A DNA stretch of 64,000 bases, taken from the NCBI RefSeq assembly GCF_030758955.1, contig NZ_CP132360.1, forward strand, positions 1,783,313 through 1,847,312, written 5' to 3'. Position 1 is the first letter of the stretch. Every line of letters starts with the position of its first letter. The notes under the pieces are model-generated. The model ran no database searches and was not told where the DNA came from. It saw only the letters and a program-made list of their open reading frames with translations. Shown in pieces: positions 53,029-61,862 of this stretch. The position numbers were made by a program, and so were the translations under genes. This stretch comes from Agrococcus beijingensis (GTDB taxonomy: Bacteria > Actinomycetota > Actinomycetes > Actinomycetales > Microbacteriaceae).

Positions 53029-53044
53029 TCACTGTAGCGAGTGA
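53029..53044. promoter_or_regulatory. Short inverted repeat next to the tetR start
   Basis: TCACTGTAGCGAGTGA has 5-bp perfect arms (TCACT/AGTGA) and lies 8 bp upstream of the TetR start, in the 336-bp region shared with the pilin promoter. It could be the TetR operator. The rest of the region (to 53357) shows no gene and no convincing promoter to me. Confidence 0.3.
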
Positions 53045-53357
53045 TCGCAGGCACCGGGCTGTTCTGGCTCGGTGTCAGCTGGGGCGGGTGCGGAACTGGG
53101 CGAGGCTCCGAAGAGCCGGCTTTCGGGGTTGGTACAGCGGGCCAAGTTTCCGGCTGCCACGGTGGCGAGCGCAAGTCGACCTACCGATCCAGGAAGAATG
53201 CTGAGCCTGCACAGCCGCCTTGAGCGAATCTTGAGACTCAGAAATGTTGCGTGCCGAGCAACCGGTGTGGCAGTGTCACTCTCGGTCGGTCCAGCAGGGC
53301 CGGCAGTCACGCGGCACCGGAACCCCAGCCCCGGGCCTGTCTCGTTAGGAAATCATC

Positions 53358-53573
53358 ATGCTCGCATTCCTCGTTGCGGCTCAGACGTTCGTCGCTGACC
53401 GCTTTGACAAGAAGAACGACCGCGGCGCGACCGCAGTCGAGTACGGCCTCCTCGTCGCCCTCATCGCGGCCGCCATCATCGGCGCTGTCGTCATCCTCGG
53501 CCCGCTCCTCGAGGGCGCGTTCGACTCGGTGAACGACGAGCTCACGGGCGCCGGCATCACGAACGCCGACTAA
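53358..53573 (+). CDS. flp: Flp-type class IVb major pilin
   Basis: The 71-residue prepilin has a 23-residue leader ending in basic DKKNDRG, cleavage at Gly23/Ala24, the required Glu28 at +5 followed by Tyr29 (ATAVEYGLLVALIAAAIIGA) and a short C-terminus. TAGGAA precedes the ATG. It is the structural subunit of the Tad pilus, processed by TadV. A strong hairpin follows, separating this abundant product from the assembly genes. Confidence 0.95.
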   Translation: MLAFLVAAQTFVADRFDKKNDRGATAVEYGLLVALIAAAIIGAVVILGPLLEGAFDSVNDELTGAGITNAD

Positions 53574-53579
53574 GCATGT

Positions 53580-53615
53580 GATTGCGGCGGCTCGCGAGTG
53601 CGAGCCGCCGCAATC
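53580..53615 (+). terminator. Perfect 15-bp hairpin between flp and tadE (partial terminator/attenuator)
   Basis: GATTGCGGCGGCTCG and CGAGCCGCCGCAATC pair perfectly around a CGAGTG loop, followed by TCTTCTTC. It begins 6 bp after the flp stop. It would let most transcripts end after the pilin and some continue, giving more pilin than machinery. Confidence 0.75.
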
Positions 53616-53652
53616 TCTTCTTCAGTCACCTCCGGCAGTGAGGAACCGTCGC

Positions 53653-54063
53653 ATGAACCGTCATCGGAGCGACCGTGGGGCTGCGGCAGTCGAGTTTGCT
53701 CTCGTTCTACCGCTGCTGGTGATCCTTACCTTCGGCATCATCTTCTTCGGCTACGCCTTCCACTTGCAGACCATTCTCGACAATGCCGCGCGCGACGCGG
53801 TGCGCTACTACACACTGAGCGAGCCTGCCCAGGCCAGTGTGGCCGCGCAAGATGCCGCCGCGGCTGCTTTAGCACCGGCGTTCGGCAGCGATGCGCTTTC
53901 AAGCGGGAACGTGACATTTTCTCCGGCTCTCGCGAGTCTGGGCTGCACCGATGAAGAGATCGTCACAGTCCGACTTCGTTACAACGGCGAGCTTCCCTTG
54001 GCTGATCTGTTCGGCTGGGGCACACAGCTCGAAGGCTCAGGGAGCATGCGATGCAACGGTTGA
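53653..54063 (+). CDS. tadE: TadE-like pseudopilin
   Basis: The 136-residue protein has a short basic leader (NRHRSDRG), a class IVb-like cleavage site and Glu14 at +5 in AAAVEFALVLPLLVILTFGI, then a hydrophobic stem and an extracytoplasmic domain with Cys (ASLGCTDEE, SMRCNG). GAGGAA lies before the ATG. It ends in a 13-nt overlap with the next gene. Confidence 0.88.
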   Translation: MNRHRSDRGAAAVEFALVLPLLVILTFGIIFFGYAFHLQTILDNAARDAVRYYTLSEPAQASVAAQDAAAAALAPAFGSDALSSGNVTFSPALASLGCTDEEIVTVRLRYNGELPLADLFGWGTQLEGSGSMRCNG

Positions 54064-55076
54064 AAATAGAGCGGACGGATCGTGGAGCCGTCGCCGTCTG
54101 GGTTGGAATCCTGCTCGTGCCGATCATGGTCGTTGCTGCCCTGGCCATCGACGTCGGATCGATGCAGGCAGATCGACAAAGGCTTCAGACCGGCGCCGAC
54201 GCGGCTGCTCTCGCCATCGCCCAACATTGCGCAGAAGGCAACCCGTGCGACGATGAACACGCAGAGGACATCGCCGAAGCGCTAGTGGCGGCAAATGATC
54301 CGCTGGGAGGCACGGCCTCGGTCGACGATGTCGACCTGGAAGACACTCATGTGATTGTCACGACGACCTCGACGAGCACTTATGTGTTCGCGCCGGCCGC
54401 CGATTTCGATGAGAGTGAGCTGTACGCCCGTGGCGCGGCGAGCTGGGCTGGCCAACTGCCGGGTGGGACCTTGCCACTCGCGTTCAACTTCTGCACGATC
54501 AAGGCGTTGACCGGAGCCACCGAAATCGTGGACGCCGACGGCAATCTCGGCCTAGACATCACGAGCCCGACGTCGAAGGTCATCCTCTATTCCAAGGGCA
54601 ACCAGGGGTATGAAACGGCCGCTGCTACGTGTCAGAGCGGGAAAGGCTGGAGCGCAGCGCCAGGCAACTTCGGCTGGCTCGACGTGAATTCCACTTGCTT
54701 CGGCGGTCTCCAGTGGGTTTCGACCGGTGTGGTTGAGGGCGTTGCGGAGGGCGACACAGGCTTCTCTCCGGTGCAGGAATGCAAGAGCGCCAACGCCCAG
54801 TTCGCGGCTTTGATAGCGGCGAACGAAGAACTGCTCCTTCCGGTCTATAGCACGGTTGCTGGCAACGGAAGCAACGCCAAGTTCACAATCATCGGCTATG
54901 CCGTGATCCATCTGAAGGGTATCCAGTTCCCTTCCCTCGGCTCGGCAGGTGTCGGCTGCACTCAGAATGGGTGTGTCAACGCTGAAATTATTGACTGGGT
55001 GTCCGCCGAGGCCAACGGATCGCCGATCGGCAACCCTGTCGTTCGCTTGATGCTGCCCGAAAGGCTCGAAGGATGA
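54051..55076 (+). CDS. tadG: TadG-like pilus assembly protein
   Basis: The 341-residue protein starts TDRGAVAVWVGILLVPIMVV, followed by the conserved ALAIDVGSMQADRQRLQTGA with DAAALA. The remaining 280 residues are extracytoplasmic with several Cys. Unlike TadE, the +5 position is Trp, not Glu, so it is probably not processed and remains anchored by its N-terminal span. It overlaps tadE by 13 nt and cpaB by ATGA. Confidence 0.87.
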   Translation: MQRLKIERTDRGAVAVWVGILLVPIMVVAALAIDVGSMQADRQRLQTGADAAALAIAQHCAEGNPCDDEHAEDIAEALVAANDPLGGTASVDDVDLEDTHVIVTTTSTSTYVFAPAADFDESELYARGAASWAGQLPGGTLPLAFNFCTIKALTGATEIVDADGNLGLDITSPTSKVILYSKGNQGYETAAATCQSGKGWSAAPGNFGWLDVNSTCFGGLQWVSTGVVEGVAEGDTGFSPVQECKSANAQFAALIAANEELLLPVYSTVAGNGSNAKFTIIGYAVIHLKGIQFPSLGSAGVGCTQNGCVNAEIIDWVSAEANGSPIGNPVVRLMLPERLEG

Positions 55077-55816
55077 TTCGTCGACTGATCATCGCGCTAG
55101 TCGCGCTTCTGATCGCGGCCCTAGGCGGCCTTCTCACCTTCCTCTATGCGGCGAATGCCGATGCGCGGGCGATGGCTCGCGTCCAGCCCACACAAGTCCT
55201 GGTCGTCGCAGAAGCGATTCCAGCAGGCACCCCTGCTGAAGGGATTGTCCGGTCGGTGGCACTTTCGGAAGTCCCTGCAGCAGCAGTGGTGCCGGGCGCA
55301 CTCGACGACCTGTCGTCACTGTCCGGCATGGTCACGACGACCGAACTGCAAGTCGGGGAGCAGTTGCTGTCCAGCCGCTTCGACGCACCTCGCTCTGTCG
55401 CTCGAGAATTTGAAGTGCCACCAGACCTGCACCAACTCTCCATCCAGCTCGACGGACAGCGGGTTATCGGTGGAGAACTACACCCGGGCGACACTGTAGG
55501 CATCTTCGTCTCGGGTTCCCTGACGGAAGTAGCCGCTGATGGGACAGAGTCGCAGGTCGACATGACCCACCTCATCTTGCACAAGGTCCTCGTCACTGCG
55601 GTCGAAGGCGCCGCGACGGTGACGACCAACGAGGAGGGGCAACAGGTTGAGGAGGAGGCGGCCGCGCAGTTGATGGTCACCATCGCGCTCTCGCCCGCCG
55701 ACGCCGAACGAGTCGTGTTCGCCCAGGAGTTCGGCTCTGTCTGGCTTTCGCTCGAGGGAGCAGAAGTGCCTGTCGACGGCACACGAGTTGTCACTGCAGA
55801 GGAGATCTTCGGATGA
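55073..55816 (+). CDS. cpaB: CpaB/RcpC-type Flp pilus assembly protein
   Basis: The 247-residue protein has an N-terminal membrane anchor (LIIALVALLIAALGGLLTFL) and a SAF-like domain with VLVVAEAIPAGTPAEGIVRS followed by a second domain (SIQLDGQRVIGGELHPGDTV and ALSPADAERVVFAQEFGSVW). These match CpaB/RcpC. It is coupled to tadG and cpaE by 4-nt overlaps. Confidence 0.88.
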   Translation: MIRRLIIALVALLIAALGGLLTFLYAANADARAMARVQPTQVLVVAEAIPAGTPAEGIVRSVALSEVPAAAVVPGALDDLSSLSGMVTTTELQVGEQLLSSRFDAPRSVAREFEVPPDLHQLSIQLDGQRVIGGELHPGDTVGIFVSGSLTEVAADGTESQVDMTHLILHKVLVTAVEGAATVTTNEEGQQVEEEAAAQLMVTIALSPADAERVVFAQEFGSVWLSLEGAEVPVDGTRVVTAEEIFG

Positions 55817-56997
55817 ACAACGTGCTGCTGACCACCGATTCCAACGATCTCCAGGCGCGAGTGATGGAGGCATCAGACGGCAGGTGCATCGCGTTGAGTG
55901 CACTCGACTTGCCGACGGAGCCCGCAGACCTGCTGGCTCGGCTCGGACATCCGTCTTTGCCGGACGTCATCGTGCTCGACGCGACGCATGAGCCCGAGCG
56001 GGCGCTTGCGCTCGCAGCGAGGATTGATCAAGACCTGCCCGGCACTGCGGTTCTCCTCATCGGTGAACCAGCGGCACTGGCTGTACCCGCCATGCGCGTG
56101 GGCGCCCGCGACGTCTTGCCCGCCGACGCCTCGGCACCGCTGTTGCAGGAGACGCTGAGCCGCGTCGGCTCGCTGTTGGAAAGGCGGAGGGCTCACGCGC
56201 ATCCGGCGGTCCTAGTGCCCGACGTTCAGGGTGCGCCGGGTCGCGTCATCACCGTGTTGTCGCCGAAGGGCGGAGCGGGGAAGACGACGGTCGCGACCAA
56301 TCTCGCGATCGGGCTCGCGCAGTACGCTCCGGGCGCGGTTGTCTTGGTCGACCTCGACGTGCAGTTTGGCGATGTCGCGACCGCGCTCAGCCTGCAGCCA
56401 GAGTTCACGCTTGAGGATGTCGTGCACGGTGCAGCTCTGCGCGATCCGATCGCGATGAAGACCCACCTAACGCTGCACGACTCCGGGCTCTCGGTTGTGT
56501 GCGCACCTGAGAATCCTGTTGTGGCTGATTCCGTCACGCCCGAGCAAGTGAGCGAGTTGTTGACGGCGCTCGCGCGGCAGTTCCGTTACGTCGTTGTCGA
56601 CACGGCGGCCGGCCTGGAGCCTCGCACGCTGGCCGCGCTAGACCACACAACCGACCCACTGCTCTTGACGACGTTCGATGTCACCGGCGCCCGCGGCCTG
56701 CGAAAAGAGATCTCAACGCTTCGCGAACTCGGCATGCTGACCAACGCCCGTCAGGTTGTTCTGAACTTCGCAGACCCCAAGTCGGGCCTCGGCGTCGCCG
56801 ATGTCGAAGAGACGATCCAATCTCGCGTAGACATTACGATCCCACATTCGAAGGCGGTGACGACCTCACTTAACACAGGTACGCCGTTGCTCCTCCATCG
56901 CCCCAAGGACGTGGTGTCGAAGCAGCTCAGGCAGCTCCTCGGCGTGTACACGAACGTGAGCGAGGCGGCACGGGAAAATCGCCGGAGCAAGCGATGA
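55813..56997 (+). CDS. cpaE: CpaE/TadZ-type ATPase (pilus localisation)
   Basis: The 394-residue protein has a receiver-like N-terminal domain (about 1-125, DVIVLDATHEPERAL) that is probably not phosphorylated in the usual way, then a ParA/MinD domain with deviant Walker A SPKGGAGKTTVATNLA (151-159 core), switch DLDVQFGDVATAL and DTAAGLEPRTL. TadZ/CpaE recruits the Tad machine to a cell site. It is coupled on both sides by 4-nt overlaps. Confidence 0.92.
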   Translation: MNNVLLTTDSNDLQARVMEASDGRCIALSALDLPTEPADLLARLGHPSLPDVIVLDATHEPERALALAARIDQDLPGTAVLLIGEPAALAVPAMRVGARDVLPADASAPLLQETLSRVGSLLERRRAHAHPAVLVPDVQGAPGRVITVLSPKGGAGKTTVATNLAIGLAQYAPGAVVLVDLDVQFGDVATALSLQPEFTLEDVVHGAALRDPIAMKTHLTLHDSGLSVVCAPENPVVADSVTPEQVSELLTALARQFRYVVVDTAAGLEPRTLAALDHTTDPLLLTTFDVTGARGLRKEISTLRELGMLTNARQVVLNFADPKSGLGVADVEETIQSRVDITIPHSKAVTTSLNTGTPLLLHRPKDVVSKQLRQLLGVYTNVSEAARENRRSKR

Positions 56998-58454
56998 GTT
57001 CGCTCTCTGAACGCCTTTTAACAAGAGCGCCAAGGGCGGAGGAGGCTGCGCCCGAGCCGACCACACGTCGGGCGGCGCGCATTGCGCAGAGCGCGCAGAC
57101 GGACACGCTGGATCACCCATCGGTGGACGTCGACGGCCCCGACGCAGCGGAAAGCTTGGCGAGTGGTGAGGCCGGAGGCGATGGGCTACTCAGAGTAAAG
57201 GCAAGGGCCGCAGAGGCACTCTTCGCCCGCATCGGCGCGCGCCTGAACGACCCCAATCTCTCCGAGGACCAGCTCCACCAACTGGTGCGGGAAGAGCTGC
57301 ACCGCGTAGTAGAGGCGGAGCAAGCGCCGCTGACCAGTGAGGAGCGACAGCGCCTCATTCAGGAAGTCCGCGACGACGTCCTCGGTCTTGGGCCGCTCCA
57401 AAAGCTGCTGGACGACGAGTCCGTCACCGAGATCATGGTCAACGGCCCAGAGAACGTTTACGTCGAGCAGCACGGCCAGATCGGCCGCGCCGCAGTGCAC
57501 TTCAACTCGGAGCAGCACCTGAGGCAGATCATCGACCGGATCGTTTCCCGCATGGGCCGCCGTATCGACGAGTCGTCGCCTATGGTGGACGCCCGTTTGG
57601 AGGACGGGTCTCGAGTCAACGCCATCATCCCACCTCTTGCATTCACCGGCTCTACGCTGACAATCCGCAAGTTCGCCAAGGACCCCTTCAAAGTGGCGGA
57701 TCTCATCCGATTCGGCACCCTCACCACGCAGATGGCTCGGTTGCTCGACGCATGCGTCCAAGGCAAGTTGAACATCATCGTCTCCGGTGGAACCGGCACC
57801 GGGAAAACGACGCTTCTGAACGTGCTCTCGTCGTTCATCCCCAGCCGCGAGCGCATCATCACGATCGAGGACGCCGTGGAGCTGCAATTGCAGCAGGAGC
57901 ATCTTGTGCGCCTGGAGTCGCGGCCGCACAACACCGAGGGCAAAGGCGAGATCACGATTCGAGACCTAGTGCGCAACTCACTGCGCATGAGGCCAGATCG
58001 AATCGTGGTCGGCGAGGTGCGTGGCGGTGAAACGCTCGACATGCTGCAGGCGATGAACACCGGGCACGACGGCTCGTTGTCAACAGTGCATGCGAATACG
58101 CCGCGCGACGCGATCGCTCGACTCGAGACGCTGGTGCTCATGGCTGGCATGGATCTGCCACTGCGAGCGATTCGAGAGCAGATTGCGTCGGCGATCGACC
58201 TCATCGTGCAGGTCGAGCGCCTGCGAGATGGCACTCGTCGCGTCGTCGCAGTCACGGAAGTCGTCGGCATGGAGGGGCAGATCGTCACGCTTCAGGACAT
58301 CTTCCTCTTCGACTTCTCCGCAGGCACTGACCACGCGGGCAAGTTCGTCGGCGTACCGCGCGCAACAGGCGTGCGCCCCAAGTTCTCGGAGCGGCTCGAC
58401 GACCTAGGCGTTCATCTCCCGCCGGGCATCTTCAACGTGGAAGAGATGCGATGA
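56994..58454 (+). CDS. cpaF: CpaF/TadA secretion ATPase of the Tad pilus
   Basis: The 486-residue type II/IV secretion ATPase has Walker [10 protein letters not shown] (265-273), Asp box [11 protein letters not shown], Walker B region [20 protein letters not shown] and His box [19 protein letters not shown]. The N-terminal 65 residues are a variable Ala/Glu-rich extension. It powers pilin assembly. It is coupled to cpaE and tadB by 4-nt overlaps. Confidence 0.95.
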   Translation: MSSLSERLLTRAPRAEEAAPEPTTRRAARIAQSAQTDTLDHPSVDVDGPDAAESLASGEAGGDGLLRVKARAAEALFARIGARLNDPNLSEDQLHQLVREELHRVVEAEQAPLTSEERQRLIQEVRDDVLGLGPLQKLLDDESVTEIMVNGPENVYVEQHGQIGRAAVHFNSEQHLRQIIDRIVSRMGRRIDESSPMVDARLEDGSRVNAIIPPLAFTGSTLTIRKFAKDPFKVADLIRFGTLTTQMARLLDACVQGKLNIIVSGGTGTGKTTLLNVLSSFIPSRERIITIEDAVELQLQQEHLVRLESRPHNTEGKGEITIRDLVRNSLRMRPDRIVVGEVRGGETLDMLQAMNTGHDGSLSTVHANTPRDAIARLETLVLMAGMDLPLRAIREQIASAIDLIVQVERLRDGTRRVVAVTEVVGMEGQIVTLQDIFLFDFSAGTDHAGKFVGVPRATGVRPKFSERLDDLGVHLPPGIFNVEEMR

Positions 58455-59380
58455 CTCCCGACGTCCTCGGAGCGATCGTCATCGCACTCGGGCTCGCGGT
58501 TGCGACATTCGTTGTCGCAGATCCGGGCCGGATACGGCTTCCAAGGGAGCGTCGCAGGCCGTACGAAGATCGCGAGGACAGCGCGCTCGCTGGAGCCGCT
58601 GAAGCGGCGACGAGCGTTGTCGGCCATGTCATCCGACGCCGAGAGCAAAGCCTTGCACAAGCGCTCGATCTAGCTGGCTTCGCGACCCGGCCCCAGGACT
58701 TCGCATTCCTGACTGCTGTCGCAGCGATGGCTGTGGCGGGTGTCGTGGTGGTTCTCGGTGGCGGGTGGTTCGCTGTGCCAGCCGCGGTCGTGGCGCCGTT
58801 GGGAGCCGCGACTCTGGTGAGGGTGAGAACCAGCCGCCAGCGGAAGGCGTTCGAACGACAGCTCGACAGCACTTTGCAACTCCTTGCCTCGAACCTGCGC
58901 GCTGGCTACAGCACCATGCAAGCACTGGCCTCAGTCGCCAGGGACTCGGAGGAACCGACGTCCTCCGAGCTTGCTCGAGTCGTCAACGAGACGCGAGTGG
59001 GTCGACCCGTGGTGGAAGCGTTGGAGACGGCGGCGGAGCGCATGAAGAGCGATGACTTCATGTGGGCAGTGCAGGCGATCGCGATCAACCGTGAAGTCGG
59101 CGGCAGCCTGTCCGAGGTCCTGGACGGTGTGGCGGGCACCATCCGGGAGCGCGGCGAGATCCGACGGCACGTCGGGGCGCTGAGCGCCGAAGGCCGTCTT
59201 TCTGCCGTGATCCTAATGGTCCTACCCTTCGTCGTCGCGGGATTCCTCTTGTTGATCAGCCCGGCTTATTTGCTTCCCCTCATCGAGACTCCGGTAGGCA
59301 TCGCGCTGCTTGTGGCCGGTGTGGTGATGTTGACGGTCGGAGGACTCTGGATGCGCAAGAGCGTGGAGGTGAAGTTCTAG
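58451..59380 (+). CDS. tadB: TadB-type inner-membrane platform protein
   Basis: The 309-residue GspF-domain protein has N-terminal and central membrane segments and the conserved LLASNLRAGYSTMQALASVA, MWAVQAIAINREVGGSLSEV with RRHVGALSAEGRLSAVIL, and two C-terminal spans. With TadC it forms the platform for the CpaF motor. The stop shares its last base with the GTG start of tadC. Confidence 0.92.
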   Translation: MTPDVLGAIVIALGLAVATFVVADPGRIRLPRERRRPYEDREDSALAGAAEAATSVVGHVIRRREQSLAQALDLAGFATRPQDFAFLTAVAAMAVAGVVVVLGGGWFAVPAAVVAPLGAATLVRVRTSRQRKAFERQLDSTLQLLASNLRAGYSTMQALASVARDSEEPTSSELARVVNETRVGRPVVEALETAAERMKSDDFMWAVQAIAINREVGGSLSEVLDGVAGTIRERGEIRRHVGALSAEGRLSAVILMVLPFVVAGFLLLISPAYLLPLIETPVGIALLVAGVVMLTVGGLWMRKSVEVKF

Positions 59381-60270
59381 TGCCAACATCGATGGTTGCC
59401 GCTTGCCTTCTCATCGCCCTCGCTGTTGGCCTGCTCGCGTGGGCGCTACTCGGTGCCCTTCAGCCGGCACGATCGAGGAGCCTCGCGAACCTGCGGCGTG
59501 GTGTCAACGGGATGATCGCTGTCGAGGCGAGCGCAGACCGTGCGCCGCTGGTGGAGCTGGCAACTCGCGTGACACCGATGCCCCTCCGCCAGCTGCTCGA
59601 GCGGCAGCATGCGCGCGCTGGGCGGCCGAAGGATTGGCCTATTGAGCGACTGCTCATGCTCAAAGCCCTGGTTGTGCTCGTCGGCGCAATAGTCGTCGTG
59701 ATCGTCGCAATTACCCGCGCGTCGGTGATCATGGTGGCTCTGTGCGCTGTCGTCGCCCTTATCGTCTACTGGCTGCCCGAGCTGCTACTCATCAGCCGCG
59801 GTCAGGAGCGCGATCAGAAGATCGTGCTCGAGCTTGCCGATACGCTCGACCAGATGACAATCTCCGTCGAGGCGGGTCTCGCCTTCGATGCCGCGATGGC
59901 AAGGGCTGCAGCGAACGGCAAGGGCGTGCTTGCCGAGGAGCTCACGCGCACGCTGCAAGACCTGCGCATGGGTCAGTCGCGTCGGCAGGCATTCGGCGAT
60001 CTCGCAGTTCGGACACAGGCAGAGGATCTGAAGCAGTTCATCCGAGCGGTCATGCAGGCCGACGCGAACGGCATTTCTGTGGGCGACGTGCTGCGGACGC
60101 AGGCCGATGAGATGCGCCTGAAGCGCCGCCAGCGCGCCGAGATGAAGGCGCAGCAAGTGCCTGTCAAGGTGCTGATGCCGCTCATGCTTTGCATCCTGCC
60201 CGCACTTTTCATCGTCGTGATGGGGCCAGCCGCGATCAACGCCTACGCGGCCTTCACCGGCACGGGCTGA
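59380..60270 (+). CDS. tadC: TadC-type inner-membrane platform protein
   Basis: The 296-residue partner of TadB has IVLELADTLDQMTISVEAGL, MARAAANGKGVLAEELTRTL and MQADANGISVGDVLRTQADE followed by KRRQRAEMKAQQVPVKVLMP, the GspF-domain signature. The GTG at 59380 overlaps the tadB stop by one base. It is the last gene of the Tad operon; 38 bp later a transglutaminase gene with different base use begins. No outer-membrane secretin genes are present, as expected for a monoderm. Confidence 0.92.
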   Translation: MPTSMVAACLLIALAVGLLAWALLGALQPARSRSLANLRRGVNGMIAVEASADRAPLVELATRVTPMPLRQLLERQHARAGRPKDWPIERLLMLKALVVLVGAIVVVIVAITRASVIMVALCAVVALIVYWLPELLLISRGQERDQKIVLELADTLDQMTISVEAGLAFDAAMARAAANGKGVLAEELTRTLQDLRMGQSRRQAFGDLAVRTQAEDLKQFIRAVMQADANGISVGDVLRTQADEMRLKRRQRAEMKAQQVPVKVLMPLMLCILPALFIVVMGPAAINAYAAFTGTG

Positions 60271-60308
60271 CCCTTCCAGGCGGGCGGTCTGTGGGAGGAT
60301 CGACGCAA

Positions 60309-61100
60309 ATGCGCACCGCCCACGCCACCTTCTCGATGTCCCTCGTGGGCGAGACCGACGTCACGCTCCTCGTGCTCCCGGCTGCCGCGTACGCATCCGA
60401 TGACCGCATCGAGGTGACGGTCGACGGGGCGCCGGTCGAGTGGCAGATCGTGCCCGCGGCACACGACACCCGCCAGCTCGTCTTCACGGCGCCGGCAGGC
60501 TCGCTCGCCGTCGATGTGCTGACCACGATCGAGGGCGCCGCGCGTCCGCTCGACGACGGCGACCCCGAGCGCTACCTCGAGGACTCCCGCTACGTCGAGG
60601 CGAGCGCATTGCGCGGCTTCGTCGAGGAGCGCTTCGGCCGGGCCACCGGCCACGAGCAGATCGCGGCGATGCGCAACTGGATCGCGCGCGGCTTCACCTA
60701 CTCGCCGGCCATGTCGGCGATCGACGACACCGCCGTCATGTCGCTCGAGAAGGGCGGCGGCATGTGCCGCGACTACGCCCACGTGATGGTCGCGCTCGCG
60801 CGCGCGGCCGGCATCCCGGCGCGCTACGTCGGCGTCTACGCGCCGGGCCTGCGCCCGCCCGACTTCCACGCCGTCGCCGAGGTGTTCGTCGACGGCGAGT
60901 GGTTCGTCGTCGACGCGACCGGGCTCGCGCCGCGTCCCAGCCTCATCCGCATCGCCACGGGGGCGGATGCCTTCGAGACCGCCTGGGCGACGACAATGCG
61001 GAACCCCGTGGTGCTGCAGACGCTGCAAGTGCGGGCGAGCGACGATGCGCTGCCCGACGGTGCGGTCGACGACCCGCGCCAGCTGGTGCGCATCCTCTAG
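60309..61100 (+). CDS. Transglutaminase-like cysteine protease-fold protein
   Basis: The 263-residue protein has the triad Cys153 (GGGMCRDYAHVMVALARAAG), His187 (PPDFHAVAEVFVDGEW) and Asp202 (FVVDATGLAPRPS), after an N-terminal beta domain of about 100 residues. There is no signal peptide. GGAGG precedes the ATG at 60309. Such bacterial proteins are often peptidases or of unknown role. It is probably independent of the pilus operon, given the change in base use. Confidence 0.88.
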   Translation: MRTAHATFSMSLVGETDVTLLVLPAAAYASDDRIEVTVDGAPVEWQIVPAAHDTRQLVFTAPAGSLAVDVLTTIEGAARPLDDGDPERYLEDSRYVEASALRGFVEERFGRATGHEQIAAMRNWIARGFTYSPAMSAIDDTAVMSLEKGGGMCRDYAHVMVALARAAGIPARYVGVYAPGLRPPDFHAVAEVFVDGEWFVVDATGLAPRPSLIRIATGADAFETAWATTMRNPVVLQTLQVRASDDALPDGAVDDPRQLVRIL

Positions 61101-61105
61101 GAGGC

Positions 61106-61152
61106 GGTCTCGATACGCGGCCGGCTTCGCCGGCAGCTACTCGACCAGCGGG
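61106..61152. repeat. Family F repeat, copy F2
   Basis: GGTCTCGATACGCGGCCGGC, a GCCGGCTTCGCCGGC hairpin and AGCTACTCGACCAGCGGG form a unit inverted relative to F1. The end fragment CGACCAGCGGGTG is repeated at 61165-61177. It lies between convergent genes (transglutaminase and lipoprotein), where it could terminate both. Confidence 0.82.
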
Positions 61153-61194
61153 TGGGGCAGCCGATCGACCAGCGGGTGCGGCAGTCGGAGGGCG

Positions 61195-61800
61195 TCAGCC
61201 GATGTTCGCGACCACCTGGTCGAGCACCGGGCGCGCGTCGCGCTCCTCGGCGAAGTACTCCGAGGCGATGCTGACAGCGGTGCCGCCGGTCACGGTCGTG
61301 GCGATGCCGATGTCGCCCTCGCTCGCGAAGGTGGGCGACGAGAATCCCCCCGCGTCCCGCAGCACGCCCACGAGCAGCCGGTCAGACCCGGTCACGTGCT
61401 GGTAGATGCAGACGGTGCCGCCGGCATCGGCGATCTCGGCGACGGCACCGGGCAGGGTGCCCTGGTCGCCGGTGGGCGCGAAGTTGGGGTTGAACTCATA
61501 GAGCTGCTCGGCCGTGTAGACGGTCGAGCACGGGATGTCGCCCGCGACCGGCGGCGTCGTCGGCTGCGCGGTCTCGCTCGGTGCGGCCGTCGGCTCGCCG
61601 CTCTCGGTCGGCTCGGCGCTCTCGGTCGGCTCACCGCTGGCCGCGGGGTCGGGCGTCTCGCTGGCCGACGCCGTCGGGCTGGGGGAGTCGCTCGGCGCCA
61701 GCGCGCCCGGCTCACCGCAGCCGGCGAGCCCGAGCGCCGTCACCGACGCCATGATCACGGCGGGAAGGAGACGACGGATGCGCAGGGTCGAGTCAGACAT
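61195..61800 (-). CDS. Lipoprotein with Ser/Thr/Pro/Glu-rich linker, DUF3558-like
   Basis: The 201-residue protein has a signal peptide with lipobox ALGLAGC (Cys28), a linker built of repeats of [13 protein letters not shown] type (about 35-85), and a globular end with two Cys ([18 protein letters not shown]) that resembles small DUF3558-type actinobacterial lipoproteins. Function is unknown. It is divergent from argS, with starts 62 bp apart. Confidence 0.8.
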   Translation of the reverse strand: MSDSTLRIRRLLPAVIMASVTALGLAGCGEPGALAPSDSPSPTASASETPDPAASGEPTESAEPTESGEPTAAPSETAQPTTPPVAGDIPCSTVYTAEQLYEFNPNFAPTGDQGTLPGAVAEIADAGGTVCIYQHVTGSDRLLVGVLRDAGGFSSPTFASEGDIGIATTVTGGTAVSIASEYFAEERDARPVLDQVVANIG

Positions 61801-61862
61801 GCCGCCAGACTACGGGCGGGGCCGGGCGTCGCGGCCCCGGCACGCTGGCTACGATTGAGCCC

